Of a DNA stretch of 64,000 nucleotides, positions 36,736-44,323 are shown in pieces. Origin of the DNA: Roseomonas sp. AR75 (GTDB lineage Bacteria; Pseudomonadota; Alphaproteobacteria; Acetobacterales; Acetobacteraceae); contig NZ_STGB01000002.1 of the NCBI RefSeq assembly GCF_005222815.1, positions 558,001 to 622,000 of the forward strand. Reading direction: 5' to 3'. Made by a program: the position numbers and the translations under genes. The first letter of the stretch is position 1, and every line of letters starts with the position of its first letter. The notes beneath the pieces were generated by a model that was not told the DNA's origin, searched no databases, and saw nothing but the letters and a program-made list of their open reading frames with translations.

Positions 36736-36892
36736 CCGTTTCCCCACTGACGAACGGCCGGGCGACCGCCTGCGCCGCGAAGCCGTGACGTTTGCAGCGG
36801 CGGGAGTTCGCCTACATCAAAGGAGCGCGTCGCGCGGAGACAACCGAGTCGCCAAGCAACGCGATGAAGACCAGAAGACCGGGAGCAACAAG

Positions 36893-37288
36893 TTGGGCAC
36901 ACAATTCCTTGGCGGGGCGCTTGGCGCCTGCCTCATCCTGGCCGGCATGGGCGCCGCGCAGAACGCCGCGGCACAGGACGCTGCGGCGGGACAGCGCGTC
37001 TTCAACCAGTGCCGCGCCTGCCACACGATCGATCAGGGCGGACGCAACGGTGTCGGGCCCAACCTGCATGGCGTCGTCGGCCGTCGCGCCGCGTCCATCG
37101 AGGGCTTCCGCTACTCCGCCAACATGCGCGAGCTGGCGGAGGGCGGGCTGACCTGGACGACGGAAAACCTCAATCGCTACCTGACCAACCCGAAGGACGT
37201 CGTGCCACGCGGCTCGATGGCCTTCGCGGGGCTGCGGCAGGAGCAGCAGCGCAAGGACCTCATCGCCTATCTGGAAGCGCAGAAATAA
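36893..37288 (+). CDS. cytochrome c, c550/c2 type
   Basis: About 131 residues from a TTG start at 36893 that follows GGGAGC; an ATG at 36785 is in frame but lies before a non-signal stretch. The signal peptide GALGACLILAGMGAAQNAAAQ precedes one heme site CRACH (residues 40-44). Class I cytochrome c features are present: GVGPNLHGVVGRRAAS, WTTENLNRYLTNPKDVVPRGSMAF with the axial methionine, and a C-terminal helix. It probably links SorAB to the terminal oxidase. It is the last gene of the Sor module and is followed by a strong stem-loop. Confidence 0.9.
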   Translation: MGTQFLGGALGACLILAGMGAAQNAAAQDAAAGQRVFNQCRACHTIDQGGRNGVGPNLHGVVGRRAASIEGFRYSANMRELAEGGLTWTTENLNRYLTNPKDVVPRGSMAFAGLRQEQQRKDLIAYLEAQK

Positions 37289-37298
37289 TCTGCGTCCC

Positions 37299-37325
37299 GG
37301 CACGCCCGCCGCGAGCGGGCGTGCC
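37299..37325. terminator. stem-loop between cytochrome c and bfd
   Basis: A perfect 11-base stem, GGCACGCCCGC/GCGGGCGTGCC, with a 5-base loop lies between the convergent cytochrome c and bfd genes. It has no U-tract on the plus strand, so it may serve as a two-way terminator or an mRNA 3' end stabiliser. Confidence 0.55.
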
Positions 37326-37337
37326 GGACGAAGGCCG

Positions 37338-37520
37338 CTAGGAGCCACCGCCTCCGGTCGGGCGCTCCTGCCGCAGGATGGTCAGGACCGTGTTGGTGCA
37401 GCAGCCACACTGGGCCTGGCAGCCGCAGCCTGCATATAGATCCTTCACCCGTGCGGCACCCGCCGCCACGGCGGCGCGAAGCTGGGCGTCGGTGAGCGCA
37501 TTGCAGAGGCAGACATACAT
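37338..37520 (-). CDS. bfd: bacterioferritin-associated ferredoxin
   Basis: A 60-residue [2Fe-2S] ferredoxin that reduces and releases iron stored in bacterioferritin. ATG 37520 begins MYVCLCNALTDAQLRAAV. The cluster cysteines are CLC near residue 4 and CGCC near residue 39, with an extra CGC in between. It lies head-on to the cytochrome c gene inside the sulfite region. Bacterioferritin itself is not in the window. A Fur-like site overlaps its likely promoter. Confidence 0.9.
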   Translation of the reverse strand: MYVCLCNALTDAQLRAAVAAGAARVKDLYAGCGCQAQCGCCTNTVLTILRQERPTGGGGS

Positions 37521-37564
37521 ACGAGCCGGCTCCAGGCACGGGACGCGGTGCATCCCTCTAGCCT

Positions 37565-37589
37565 AAATGAGAATGCATCGCAACTGCAA
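37565..37589 (-). promoter_or_regulatory. Fur-like operator upstream of bfd
   Basis: An AT-rich island in otherwise GC-rich DNA reads, on the bfd strand, TTGCAGTTGCGATGCATTCTCATTT. It contains TTGCGA and TGCATTCTCA elements resembling Fur or Irr boxes of alphaproteobacteria. TTGCGA and TAGAGG with a 17-base spacer could be the promoter it covers. Iron-dependent repression of bfd is usual. Confidence 0.5.
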
Positions 37590-37798
37590 TTTTCTTGCCG
37601 CGCCTTCATGCCGTCGGGCCCGACATGCGCCCCCTGCGGCGAGCGAGACACCATGCTAAGGGAGTGGCCGCGGTAAACTTCCGCGGAGAAGGGGAAAGCG
37701 TTGCGACGGCCCTGCCTGCCCGAGCTGAGCGTTCGGCAACAGCCAGGCCGGCTCCGTAGCGCCCTGCCCCGCCCCGACCACGGCCACCGGACAGGCGC

Positions 37799-38737
37799 AT
37801 GAACCCTGCACCCAGCATCGTCTTCTTCACCACCGCCTCCGGCGCCGGCTACGGCCTACTGTTCTGGCTGGGACTTCTGCGCGCCGTCGGGCTGGTGCCC
37901 GCCTCGCCGGCTTTCGGGCTGACGGCGCTGGCGCTGGCGCTGCTGCTGGTGACGGCGGGGCTGCTCTCCTCGCTCAAGCATCTCGGGCGGCCAGAGCGAG
38001 CCTGGCGCGCGCTGTCGCAGTGGCGCTCCTCCTGGCTCTCGCGGGAGGGCGTTGCGGCGATCGCCACCTACGTCCCGGCAGGATTGTTCGGCGTGGCGAT
38101 GCTGGCCGGCGCGCCAGGCTGGGCCAGCCTCATGGGCCTGCTGGCCGCAGCCGGCGCGGTGGTCACCACCTGGTGCACCGGCATGATCTACGCCTCGCTC
38201 CCGCCGGTGCGACAGTGGCATCAGCCGATGGTGCCCTGGGGCTACCTGCTGTTCGGCGCCTTCTGCGGCGCGGCGCTGCTGGCCGCCCTGGCGGCGCTGT
38301 TCGGGGAGGCCCGGTTGCCGGCGGTCCTGGCTGCGCTGCTCGGCGCCGGGGCCATCATGCTCAAGCGCGCCTATTGGGACCTGATCGACGCAACACCAGC
38401 AGCCGGCACGCCCACCATCGAGAGCGCCACGGGCCTGGGGCGCATCGGCCGCACCCGGCCGCTCGAGCCGCCGCATACCGAGCGGAACTGGCTGCTGCGC
38501 GAGATGGGCTTCCGGGTGGCGCGGGCGCATCGCGAGAAGCTGCGCCGGTTGACCATCGCAGGCTTCGCCGCGGCGACGGTGCTGGCGGTACTGGCCCTGC
38601 CGCTGCCGGGCGCGATGGCCGCGCTGCTGCTGCTGCCGGCGGCTGCACTGGCCCTGGGCGCCATGCTGGTCGAGCGCTGGCTGATGTTCGCGGAAGCAAC
38701 TCACACGGTGACGTTGTTCTACTCCGGCGAGGCATAA
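37799..38737 (+). CDS. soeC: SoeC-like membrane anchor, DmsC family
   Basis: A 312-residue integral membrane protein with about eight hydrophobic helices and DmsC-family features: HLGRPERAWRALSQWRSSWLSREG near residue 62, and WCTGMIYASLPPVRQWHQPMVPWGYL near residue 125. It should take electrons from SoeB and reduce quinone. The orientation and family fit SoeC, yet the gene is separated from soeAB by the Sor module and bfd, so it probably has its own promoter in the 278-base region before it. Confidence 0.88.
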   Translation: MNPAPSIVFFTTASGAGYGLLFWLGLLRAVGLVPASPAFGLTALALALLLVTAGLLSSLKHLGRPERAWRALSQWRSSWLSREGVAAIATYVPAGLFGVAMLAGAPGWASLMGLLAAAGAVVTTWCTGMIYASLPPVRQWHQPMVPWGYLLFGAFCGAALLAALAALFGEARLPAVLAALLGAGAIMLKRAYWDLIDATPAAGTPTIESATGLGRIGRTRPLEPPHTERNWLLREMGFRVARAHREKLRRLTIAGFAAATVLAVLALPLPGAMAALLLLPAAALALGAMLVERWLMFAEATHTVTLFYSGEA

Positions 38738-38809
38738 TGCGGTTGCGCCTCGCGGATTGAGCTTGCCGCCCGCCTATGCTCCCCTGCCGGGCCAGCCGGG
38801 AGTGCCAGA

Positions 38810-39418
38810 ATGCGTAGCATGATCAGGACGTTGTGGGTGGGTGTCGGCCTGTTTGCCGCATTGCCCGGCGTGGCGGAGGCAAGCTGGTTCCTCAACACCG
38901 CAGGCGCGACGCTGTCGGCTGGCGATGGTCTGGCCGTGGAGACCCCCTTCGGCCCGCCGATCACCGTCGGCCCCGGCACCGAATTCACCGGCCGCATCCT
39001 GCATGGGGATCAGGCGCTGGGCTTCTCCGTCCAGGTCGATGTCAGCCCCTACGACATCGTGATCGGCATCGTCGCGGACCGGCCCGGCACAAGCGTGACC
39101 GGGGGGCCGGGATTGCTGGGCATCACCCTCACTGGCCTGGCGTCCGCGCCGCCGATCCTGCTCACCCGCTTCGCCTGCGCCGAACCGGGCGGCGTCTGCT
39201 CCTTCCCTGCCGCGCCCGCGGAGTTCAGCTTCACCGACAACCTGCCTGCCGCGCTGACCATCGGCCTCACCGCGCTGCAGGACGGCGCGGAATACACCCT
39301 CGCCATCCCCATCCCGAACGAAGTGCCCGCGCCAGCCTCCCTGGCCGTGCTGGCGGTGGGCGTCGCCGGCCTGACGGCGGCCGGACGCCGGCGGCGGCGC
39401 GCGGCCTCGTGCGCCTGA
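38810..39418 (+). CDS. secreted protein with PEP-CTERM-like tail
   Basis: A 202-residue exported protein: signal peptide near MIRTLWVGVGLFAALPGVAEA, then a beta-rich body with two cysteines. The C-terminal end is VPAPASLAVLAVGVAGLTAAGRRRRR, a short motif, hydrophobic helix and arginine cluster as in PEP-CTERM proteins, with PAP in place of PEP. Exosortase would sort such a protein to the outer surface; no exosortase gene is in the window. ATG 38819 is an alternative start. Confidence 0.72.
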   Translation: MRSMIRTLWVGVGLFAALPGVAEASWFLNTAGATLSAGDGLAVETPFGPPITVGPGTEFTGRILHGDQALGFSVQVDVSPYDIVIGIVADRPGTSVTGGPGLLGITLTGLASAPPILLTRFACAEPGGVCSFPAAPAEFSFTDNLPAALTIGLTALQDGAEYTLAIPIPNEVPAPASLAVLAVGVAGLTAAGRRRRRAASCA

Positions 39419-39497
39419 CCGCCCGCGCGGCGCGCTTGCAGCGCAGGGTGCTTCGCGTCTAGGAACGCGACAACACCACAACGAACCAGGTCGTCGC

Positions 39498-40703
39498 ATG
39501 CCCTCCCCCGCCGACCACCGGCCGGATCCGGTCGACCTTGCGCGATTTCGCGCCCTGTGTGGAAACCGACGCTGGGCCGCGCGCCTGGCGGAACTCGGTC
39601 GTCGCGTCACGGCCGCCTCGCTGGCGGGCCGGGCCGCGCAGCAGCGCCATGCGCTGGAGCTCATCCTTGCGCGCCTGACGGAGCCGGAGGCCCTGGCCAA
39701 GGCCTCCACGGCGGAACGCCGCGTCATCGCCTTCGCGCGCCAGGCCGTGCGCCTCGCCGAGCAACTGCCCGCCGGCCCCCGCAAGCGCCTGCGCGACCGC
39801 ATCGAGGCGGGGCTCGACGGCGACGCCACCCTGGTGCCGCTGTTCCACCTGCTGCGCACCGCCGAGCGGCATCGCGCGCTCGGCTTCGACGTCGCCTTCA
39901 CCGGGCTGGCCGAGGAGACGCCCTGGGACCTGACGATCCGGCGCGAGGACGCAACCGCCGAGGTGGCCTGCGAGACCGTGTCCGCCGAGGAAGGCCGGCA
40001 GGTGCATCGCGGCGACTGGTGCGCGCTGGTGGATCGCGTGAACCCGGAACTGCAGACCTGGCTCGCTGCCCATCCCGGCCGCTACCTGCTGAAGATGACG
40101 CTGCCGGAGGGCATGGTCTCCGACGACCAGGTTGCGGAGCTGCACAGGCGGATCAGCGGGCTGCTGGCCGCGCAGCAGCGCCAGGATGCCGGCGCCGACG
40201 CGGTGCTGAAGCTGGATCCGCTGGTGCTGGCCGGGGCCCAGGCTGCCGCGCGTGGCCTGCCGGCGCAGCTTCGCGCCCAGTTCGGCGAGGAGGCGCATCT
40301 GGCCGTCACCTCCGCGCCGAACAGCGGATCGGTCTTCGTCATGGCGGCCCGCGCGGGGCGCGAGAATGCGATCGCCACGGCCGCGACGCGCCGCATGGGC
40401 GAAGCCGCGGCGCAGCGGCTCTCCGGCACGCAGCCGGGCATCCTCTCCATCTTCCTCGACGACCTCGACCGCGGCGAGTGGCGCGGCCTGCGCGAACGGA
40501 TGGAGCTGGAAGGCGCGACGCGGCGCTGGATGACCGATCCTTCCGCGCGGCGTGTGGTCGCGGTGACCTGCGCCAGCCGGATGGAACTGTTCGGCGCGCC
40601 GCCACCGGATGGCGCCCCGGAAGGCGAGCTGCGCTTCCGCAACCCGAGCCATCCGGCAGCGAAGTCGCCGGCGCTCGCGCCTGCCATCCTGTCGTCGAAT
40701 TGA
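39498..40703 (+). CDS. hypothetical protein, 401 residues
   Basis: A soluble protein with no signal peptide or helix-spanning segment. The first 120 residues are Arg-rich and helical. A central block, GFDVAFTGLAEETPWDLTIRR followed by AEVACETVSAEEGR, has the layout of a strand-D-x-strand-E motif seen in some PD-(D/E)xK-like folds, but the lysine is replaced by cysteine and I cannot confirm the family. The C-terminal part has HPGRYLLKMTLPEGM and GILSIFLDDLDRGEW. It stands alone on the plus strand. Function unknown. Confidence 0.62.
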   Translation: MPSPADHRPDPVDLARFRALCGNRRWAARLAELGRRVTAASLAGRAAQQRHALELILARLTEPEALAKASTAERRVIAFARQAVRLAEQLPAGPRKRLRDRIEAGLDGDATLVPLFHLLRTAERHRALGFDVAFTGLAEETPWDLTIRREDATAEVACETVSAEEGRQVHRGDWCALVDRVNPELQTWLAAHPGRYLLKMTLPEGMVSDDQVAELHRRISGLLAAQQRQDAGADAVLKLDPLVLAGAQAAARGLPAQLRAQFGEEAHLAVTSAPNSGSVFVMAARAGRENAIATAATRRMGEAAAQRLSGTQPGILSIFLDDLDRGEWRGLRERMELEGATRRWMTDPSARRVVAVTCASRMELFGAPPPDGAPEGELRFRNPSHPAAKSPALAPAILSSN

Positions 40704-40823
40704 TCACGCCGCGGCCACGCAACCGCTCCCACCTGGCCACGTTCCTGCTGCATGGATCCGGAGCTGCCCGCCCCGCGAGGAGGGCTGCCCAGCCCTTCGG
40801 TTCGATGCAGGACACCAGGCAAG

Positions 40824-40976
40824 ATGACCGAGCGCGAGATCGAGACGAAGCTGGCCGAGCTTGACCGGATTCTCAACGATCCGGACACGCGCATGGACCC
40901 GCACAAGGTCTGGACGCTGCTGGCGGAGTTGCAGGACAAGCGGCCCCGCGCGCCGGCACCCGCCTCCGCGGCGTGA
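40824..40976 (+). CDS. small conserved protein, 50 residues
   Basis: A 50-residue acidic helical protein (MTEREIETKLAELDRILNDP, then MDPHKVWTLLAEL). The 5' gap to the upstream gene is 120 bases. Similar very small proteins occur in Acetobacteraceae genomes, as far as I recall. The N-terminal helix and a DPHKVWxLL turn are the only features. Function unknown. Confidence 0.5.
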   Translation: MTEREIETKLAELDRILNDPDTRMDPHKVWTLLAELQDKRPRAPAPASAA

Positions 40977-41011
40977 CATCGCCCACCGGACAAATGACGC
41001 CACCGTAATCT

Positions 41012-41028
41012 TTGGCATGGCAGTTGCT
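41012..41028 (+). promoter_or_regulatory. sigma-54 (-24/-12) promoter
   Basis: TTGGCATGGCAGTTGCT matches the RpoN consensus YTGGCACGRNNNTTGCW at every conserved base but one (T for C) and has GG-N10-GC spacing. Transcription would begin near 41039, 38 bases before the ABC receptor gene. This suggests nitrogen or special-substrate control of that receptor. Confidence 0.75.
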
Positions 41029-41076
41029 TGAGCGGGCGTGGCCGAAAGGCCGCGATCCGCGAAAGGACCCGTGCCG

Positions 41077-42108
41077 ATGCCCCTCTCCCGCCGCGCCCTG
41101 CTGGCCGCCCCGGCCGCGCTGCTTGCCAGGCCCGCTCTCGCGCAGGCGCTGACGCAAGTGCGCTTCACCCTCGACTGGCGCTTCCAGGGCGTGCATTCCT
41201 GGTTCTACCTGGCACGCGAACGCGGCTGGTTCCGAGAGGCCGGGCTCGACGTCACCATCGACCAGGGCGAGGGCTCCACCGCGACGATCACGCGCATCAT
41301 GGCCGGTGCCTATGATGCGGGCTTCGGCGACCAGAACGCGATCATCCAGCAGGCGGCGAACCGGCCCGGCGAGGCGCCGGTGATGGTCTACCAGATGTAC
41401 AACACGCCGCCCTTCGCGCTGATCACCAAGGCGTCCGGCCCGATCCGCACGGTGGCGGACATGGCGGGCAAGCGGATCGGCGGCTCGCCCGGCTCGACCA
41501 CGATGCAGTTGCTGCCCCTGTTCGCACGGCTGAACGGGCTCGACCTGCCGCGCAACCCCATCGTCTCCATCGCGCCGGCGTTGCAGGAGCCGATGCTGCT
41601 GCGCGACCAGTTCGACCTGGGCGCGGTCTTCACCGTCACGGCGCACACCAATTTCCGCGCGCTCGGCCTCGATCCCGACAAGGACCTGCGCTGGTTCCTG
41701 TTCTCCGATTTCGGCATCGACCTCTATTCGAACGGCACGCTGGTTTCGCAGCGCCTGCTGCGCGACAACCCGAACGGCGTGCGCGGCATGGTCGCGGCGA
41801 TCAACCGTGCGATGCTGGAGATCGGCGCGAACCCGCCCTTGGCGGCGGAGGTGATGCGCCGCGTGGACGCGACCATCAATGCGCCGATGGAGATCGGCCG
41901 AGTGCAATTCGCCTGGCGCACGCTGATCGCCACGCCGGAAGGCCGCCGGCTCGGCGCGGGCGACCTCGACGATGCGCGGCTGACGCGCGCCATCGCGCAG
42001 GCCGTGGAGGTCTTCGGCCTGCCGCGCACGCCGGCCAATGCCGACGTGTTCCGCCGCGACTTCCTGCCGCCGCGCGCCGCGCGCGAATTCGGGCCGGCCA
42101 CGGGCTGA
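41077..42108 (+). CDS. ABC-type substrate-binding protein, NMT1/SsuA-like
   Basis: A 343-residue periplasmic receptor: Tat-like signal [23 protein letters not shown], then [32 protein letters not shown], the standard opening of the NMT1/THI5 and SsuA-like family. [15 protein letters not shown] and [17 protein letters not shown] line the binding cleft. These receptors take up pyrimidine precursors, sulfonates, nitriles or amides. No ATPase or permease gene is adjacent. A very good sigma-54 promoter lies in front, so a nitrogen-related substrate is likely. Confidence 0.9.
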   Translation: MPLSRRALLAAPAALLARPALAQALTQVRFTLDWRFQGVHSWFYLARERGWFREAGLDVTIDQGEGSTATITRIMAGAYDAGFGDQNAIIQQAANRPGEAPVMVYQMYNTPPFALITKASGPIRTVADMAGKRIGGSPGSTTMQLLPLFARLNGLDLPRNPIVSIAPALQEPMLLRDQFDLGAVFTVTAHTNFRALGLDPDKDLRWFLFSDFGIDLYSNGTLVSQRLLRDNPNGVRGMVAAINRAMLEIGANPPLAAEVMRRVDATINAPMEIGRVQFAWRTLIATPEGRRLGAGDLDDARLTRAIAQAVEVFGLPRTPANADVFRRDFLPPRAAREFGPATG

Positions 42109-42123
42109 GGATCGGCACGGGGG

Positions 42124-42423
42124 CTATGGCGCGTGCGTCTGCGCATGCAGGCGCTCGCCGAGCCAGGCGGCGAGTTCCACACAGCGATCGCCCTCCGCGA
42201 TGCGCTCGACATGCACGCTGAGATGGCCGGGCCGGCCATCCGGCACGATGCGGCAGGCCTGCGTCCAGGGCTGCGCGCCGGAACGGTGCAGCACGACATA
42301 GAACAGCGAGGTCTCCACCCGCCCCGCCCGCGTGCGCCAATCCGCCATGCCCAGGAACACGGCGCGATCATGCGGGCCGAGCAGCAGCGAGAGATCCGGG
42401 GCAGTGCCCGCCGTATCGAACAT
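42124..42423 (-). CDS. hypothetical protein, 99 residues
   Basis: A small soluble protein (MFDTAGTAPDLSLLLGPHDR) with a strand-rich middle (FYVVLHRSGAQPWTQACRIVPDG) and a helical end (RCVELAAWLGERLHAQ). No family recognised. It lies 188 bases after the DUF4387 gene on the same strand; this gap carries a GC-rich stretch but no clear gene, so it may be a separate unit. It is convergent with the ABC receptor gene, 15 bases apart. Confidence 0.55.
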   Translation of the reverse strand: MFDTAGTAPDLSLLLGPHDRAVFLGMADWRTRAGRVETSLFYVVLHRSGAQPWTQACRIVPDGRPGHLSVHVERIAEGDRCVELAAWLGERLHAQTHAP

Positions 42424-42611
42424 GTCACCCTCCTTCTGCAGAGCGTGACCGACGGCGGCGCATCCCGAATATTTGCCGGAGAGCGGCCGCATCCCCCCTT
42501 GCGGAGGCGCCACCGTGCCCGGGAAGGCCGGTTGGCGTTGGGCGTCGGCCCAACTCTTGATGCAGGGCGAGGCATAGCGCGGCGCCGCCGCCGCGCGCAA
42601 GCGCTTCGGCG

Positions 42612-42923
42612 CTACGGCACATCCAGGTCCACCAGCGGGCCGTAGAACTGGCAGCCCAGGATGTCCCAGTCGCCGGGGCTGCCGCTCGGACGCTCGCGGT
42701 ACAGGGTGAACTTGATCGCATTCGCCAGGTCGAACTCGACATGGTCGGAGATGCGCTCCGGCGGGATGCGGAACAGCGCGGACACCGAAGCGCGGGAGAG
42801 CGCACCGCTGCGACGGACGCGATCGTAGGATGCGGCGTCGGGGAAGATGACGTCGAAGGTCACCTGGTTCACGCCGGCATTCTTGCTGCGGATGGTCTTC
42901 GCAAGCTCGTGCAGCTTCGGCAT
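42612..42923 (-). CDS. DUF4387 family protein
   Basis: A 103-residue protein opening MPKLHELAKTIRSKNAGVNQ and continuing TFDVIFPDAASYDRVRRSG, the DUF4387 signature. The C-terminal part is KFTLYRERPSGSPGDWDILG. DUF4387 is found as a separate partner, or as a fused C-terminal domain, of AtuA-type proteins. Here its ATG (42923) lies 3 bases after the AtuA stop. The pair is probably one enzyme with two chains. Confidence 0.9.
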   Translation of the reverse strand: MPKLHELAKTIRSKNAGVNQVTFDVIFPDAASYDRVRRSGALSRASVSALFRIPPERISDHVEFDLANAIKFTLYRERPSGSPGDWDILGCQFYGPLVDLDVP

Positions 42924-42926
42924 CGC

Positions 42927-44297
42927 TCAGACCCCCGCTTCCGCGACATGCACCGGGAACAGCGCCATCGGATCCTCGATTCGCATGGTGTGGTTGACGT
43001 TCCAGACGAAGCCCGGCGAGGAGCGCATCGTCTCCTTCGTCGTCGCGGCCAGGCCGCTCGATCCCTTCGACCCCGGGATGCGCGCGAGGAAGAACATGCG
43101 CGTGGCGAAGTCGGTCAGCTTGTGCGCAAGTTCGTCCGTGGCGGCGAGGCCCTCGACGACGATGCAGACCTCGTGCGGCGTGACGTGGCGCATCGGCTCC
43201 AGCTCCTTCAACACGCCGTCGCGGCCGAAGACGTGGAAATGCAGCTGGTGCGGGACGTTGGCGAATTGCCGCTCCGCCGCGCCGCGGCTCCAGGCGATGG
43301 CGGCGTCGAGGTTGCGGATCACATGCGGGTCGCGGATGCCGACCACGCCCATGTAGCGCTCGCCCACCTTGCGTGCGCCTTCCAGCTTCACGGTCAGCGG
43401 ACTGTCGGGCACGAAGCGCGCCCCGGAGACGCGGCAGGAGCGTCCATCCACCTCGGCGTAACGGCACTCCCGCATGTCCAGCAGGCCGCCCAGCGTGCGC
43501 TCGAAAAAGGGCGTCTCGCGTTCGTACATCGAATGCCCCGCGGCGGAGGCGACGCTGACGCGCTGGCCCGAATGATAGGGCGTGAGGACGATGTCCTCAT
43601 CGCTGATCGTGCCGATGATCGCCTCCTTGCCCATGAAGGGCTCGGCGACGAGGGAAGCGCATTCGATCATCTTGCCCATGTGATAGGCCAGCGCCTCGGG
43701 GAAGCCGGCGCGGATGCAGGGCGCGGCGGTGATCGCGATGTCGCCGCAGCGACCGCCGACGATCACGTCGGCGCCCATCTCCAGCAGCCTCAGGAAGGGA
43801 TGCACGCCGGCGACTGCGACGATGCGCGTCGCTTCGCGCGCTTCCTCCGCGGTGAGGTCGGGAAAGCCACCGAGGCCGGGCATCCGCTCGCCCGCACCGA
43901 GGCGGTCGGCGATCAGCGCGGCCGGCACTTCGGAATAGAACCAGCCGATGCGGAAGCGCGGCAGGCGGTGGCGCTCCGCGATGGCGCGGAGCATGCGCAC
44001 CGTCTCGTCCACGCCGTGATTGCTGCCGGCGTCGCCGGCCGAGCCGATGATCAGCGGGATGCCCCGCGCGCGCGACGCGGTGAGGAACAGCTCGAGCTCG
44101 TCCTCGACGAACTGGCCGAGCACGCGGTTGTCGCCGAGATAGACCGGGCCGGGATCGGAACTGCCGCCATCGGCGACGAGATAGTCGGGGTTGGTGGCGA
44201 TCGCGGCATCGAAGCTTTCCCGCCCCGAAGGCGCGGTGCCGAGATGGCCGGTGGAGATCATGATGCGCATCGTCCGGCGGGACGGGGCTTGCGCCAT
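42927..44297 (-). CDS. AtuA-type acyclic-acid utilisation protein (DUF1446)
   Basis: A 456-residue protein of the AtuA family (DUF1446) named after acyclic terpene utilisation in Pseudomonas. The Gly-rich N-terminal block reads MISTGHLGTAPSGRE and DYLVADGGSSDPGPVYLGDN. Other blocks are GSAGDAGSNHGVDETVRML and VIVGGRCGDIAITAAPCIRAGFPE. The family occurs in clusters for branched or unusual organic acids, but its reaction is not known. ATG 44297 has an AAGGAAG site and is preferred over 44327. It sits directly downstream of the TRAP permease, pointing to a metabolite imported by it. Confidence 0.9.
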   Translation of the reverse strand: MAQAPSRRTMRIMISTGHLGTAPSGRESFDAAIATNPDYLVADGGSSDPGPVYLGDNRVLGQFVEDELELFLTASRARGIPLIIGSAGDAGSNHGVDETVRMLRAIAERHRLPRFRIGWFYSEVPAALIADRLGAGERMPGLGGFPDLTAEEAREATRIVAVAGVHPFLRLLEMGADVIVGGRCGDIAITAAPCIRAGFPEALAYHMGKMIECASLVAEPFMGKEAIIGTISDEDIVLTPYHSGQRVSVASAAGHSMYERETPFFERTLGGLLDMRECRYAEVDGRSCRVSGARFVPDSPLTVKLEGARKVGERYMGVVGIRDPHVIRNLDAAIAWSRGAAERQFANVPHQLHFHVFGRDGVLKELEPMRHVTPHEVCIVVEGLAATDELAHKLTDFATRMFFLARIPGSKGSSGLAATTKETMRSSPGFVWNVNHTMRIEDPMALFPVHVAEAGV

Positions 44298-44323
44298 GGG
44301 CGCGCTTCCTTCTGGTGATCGGG

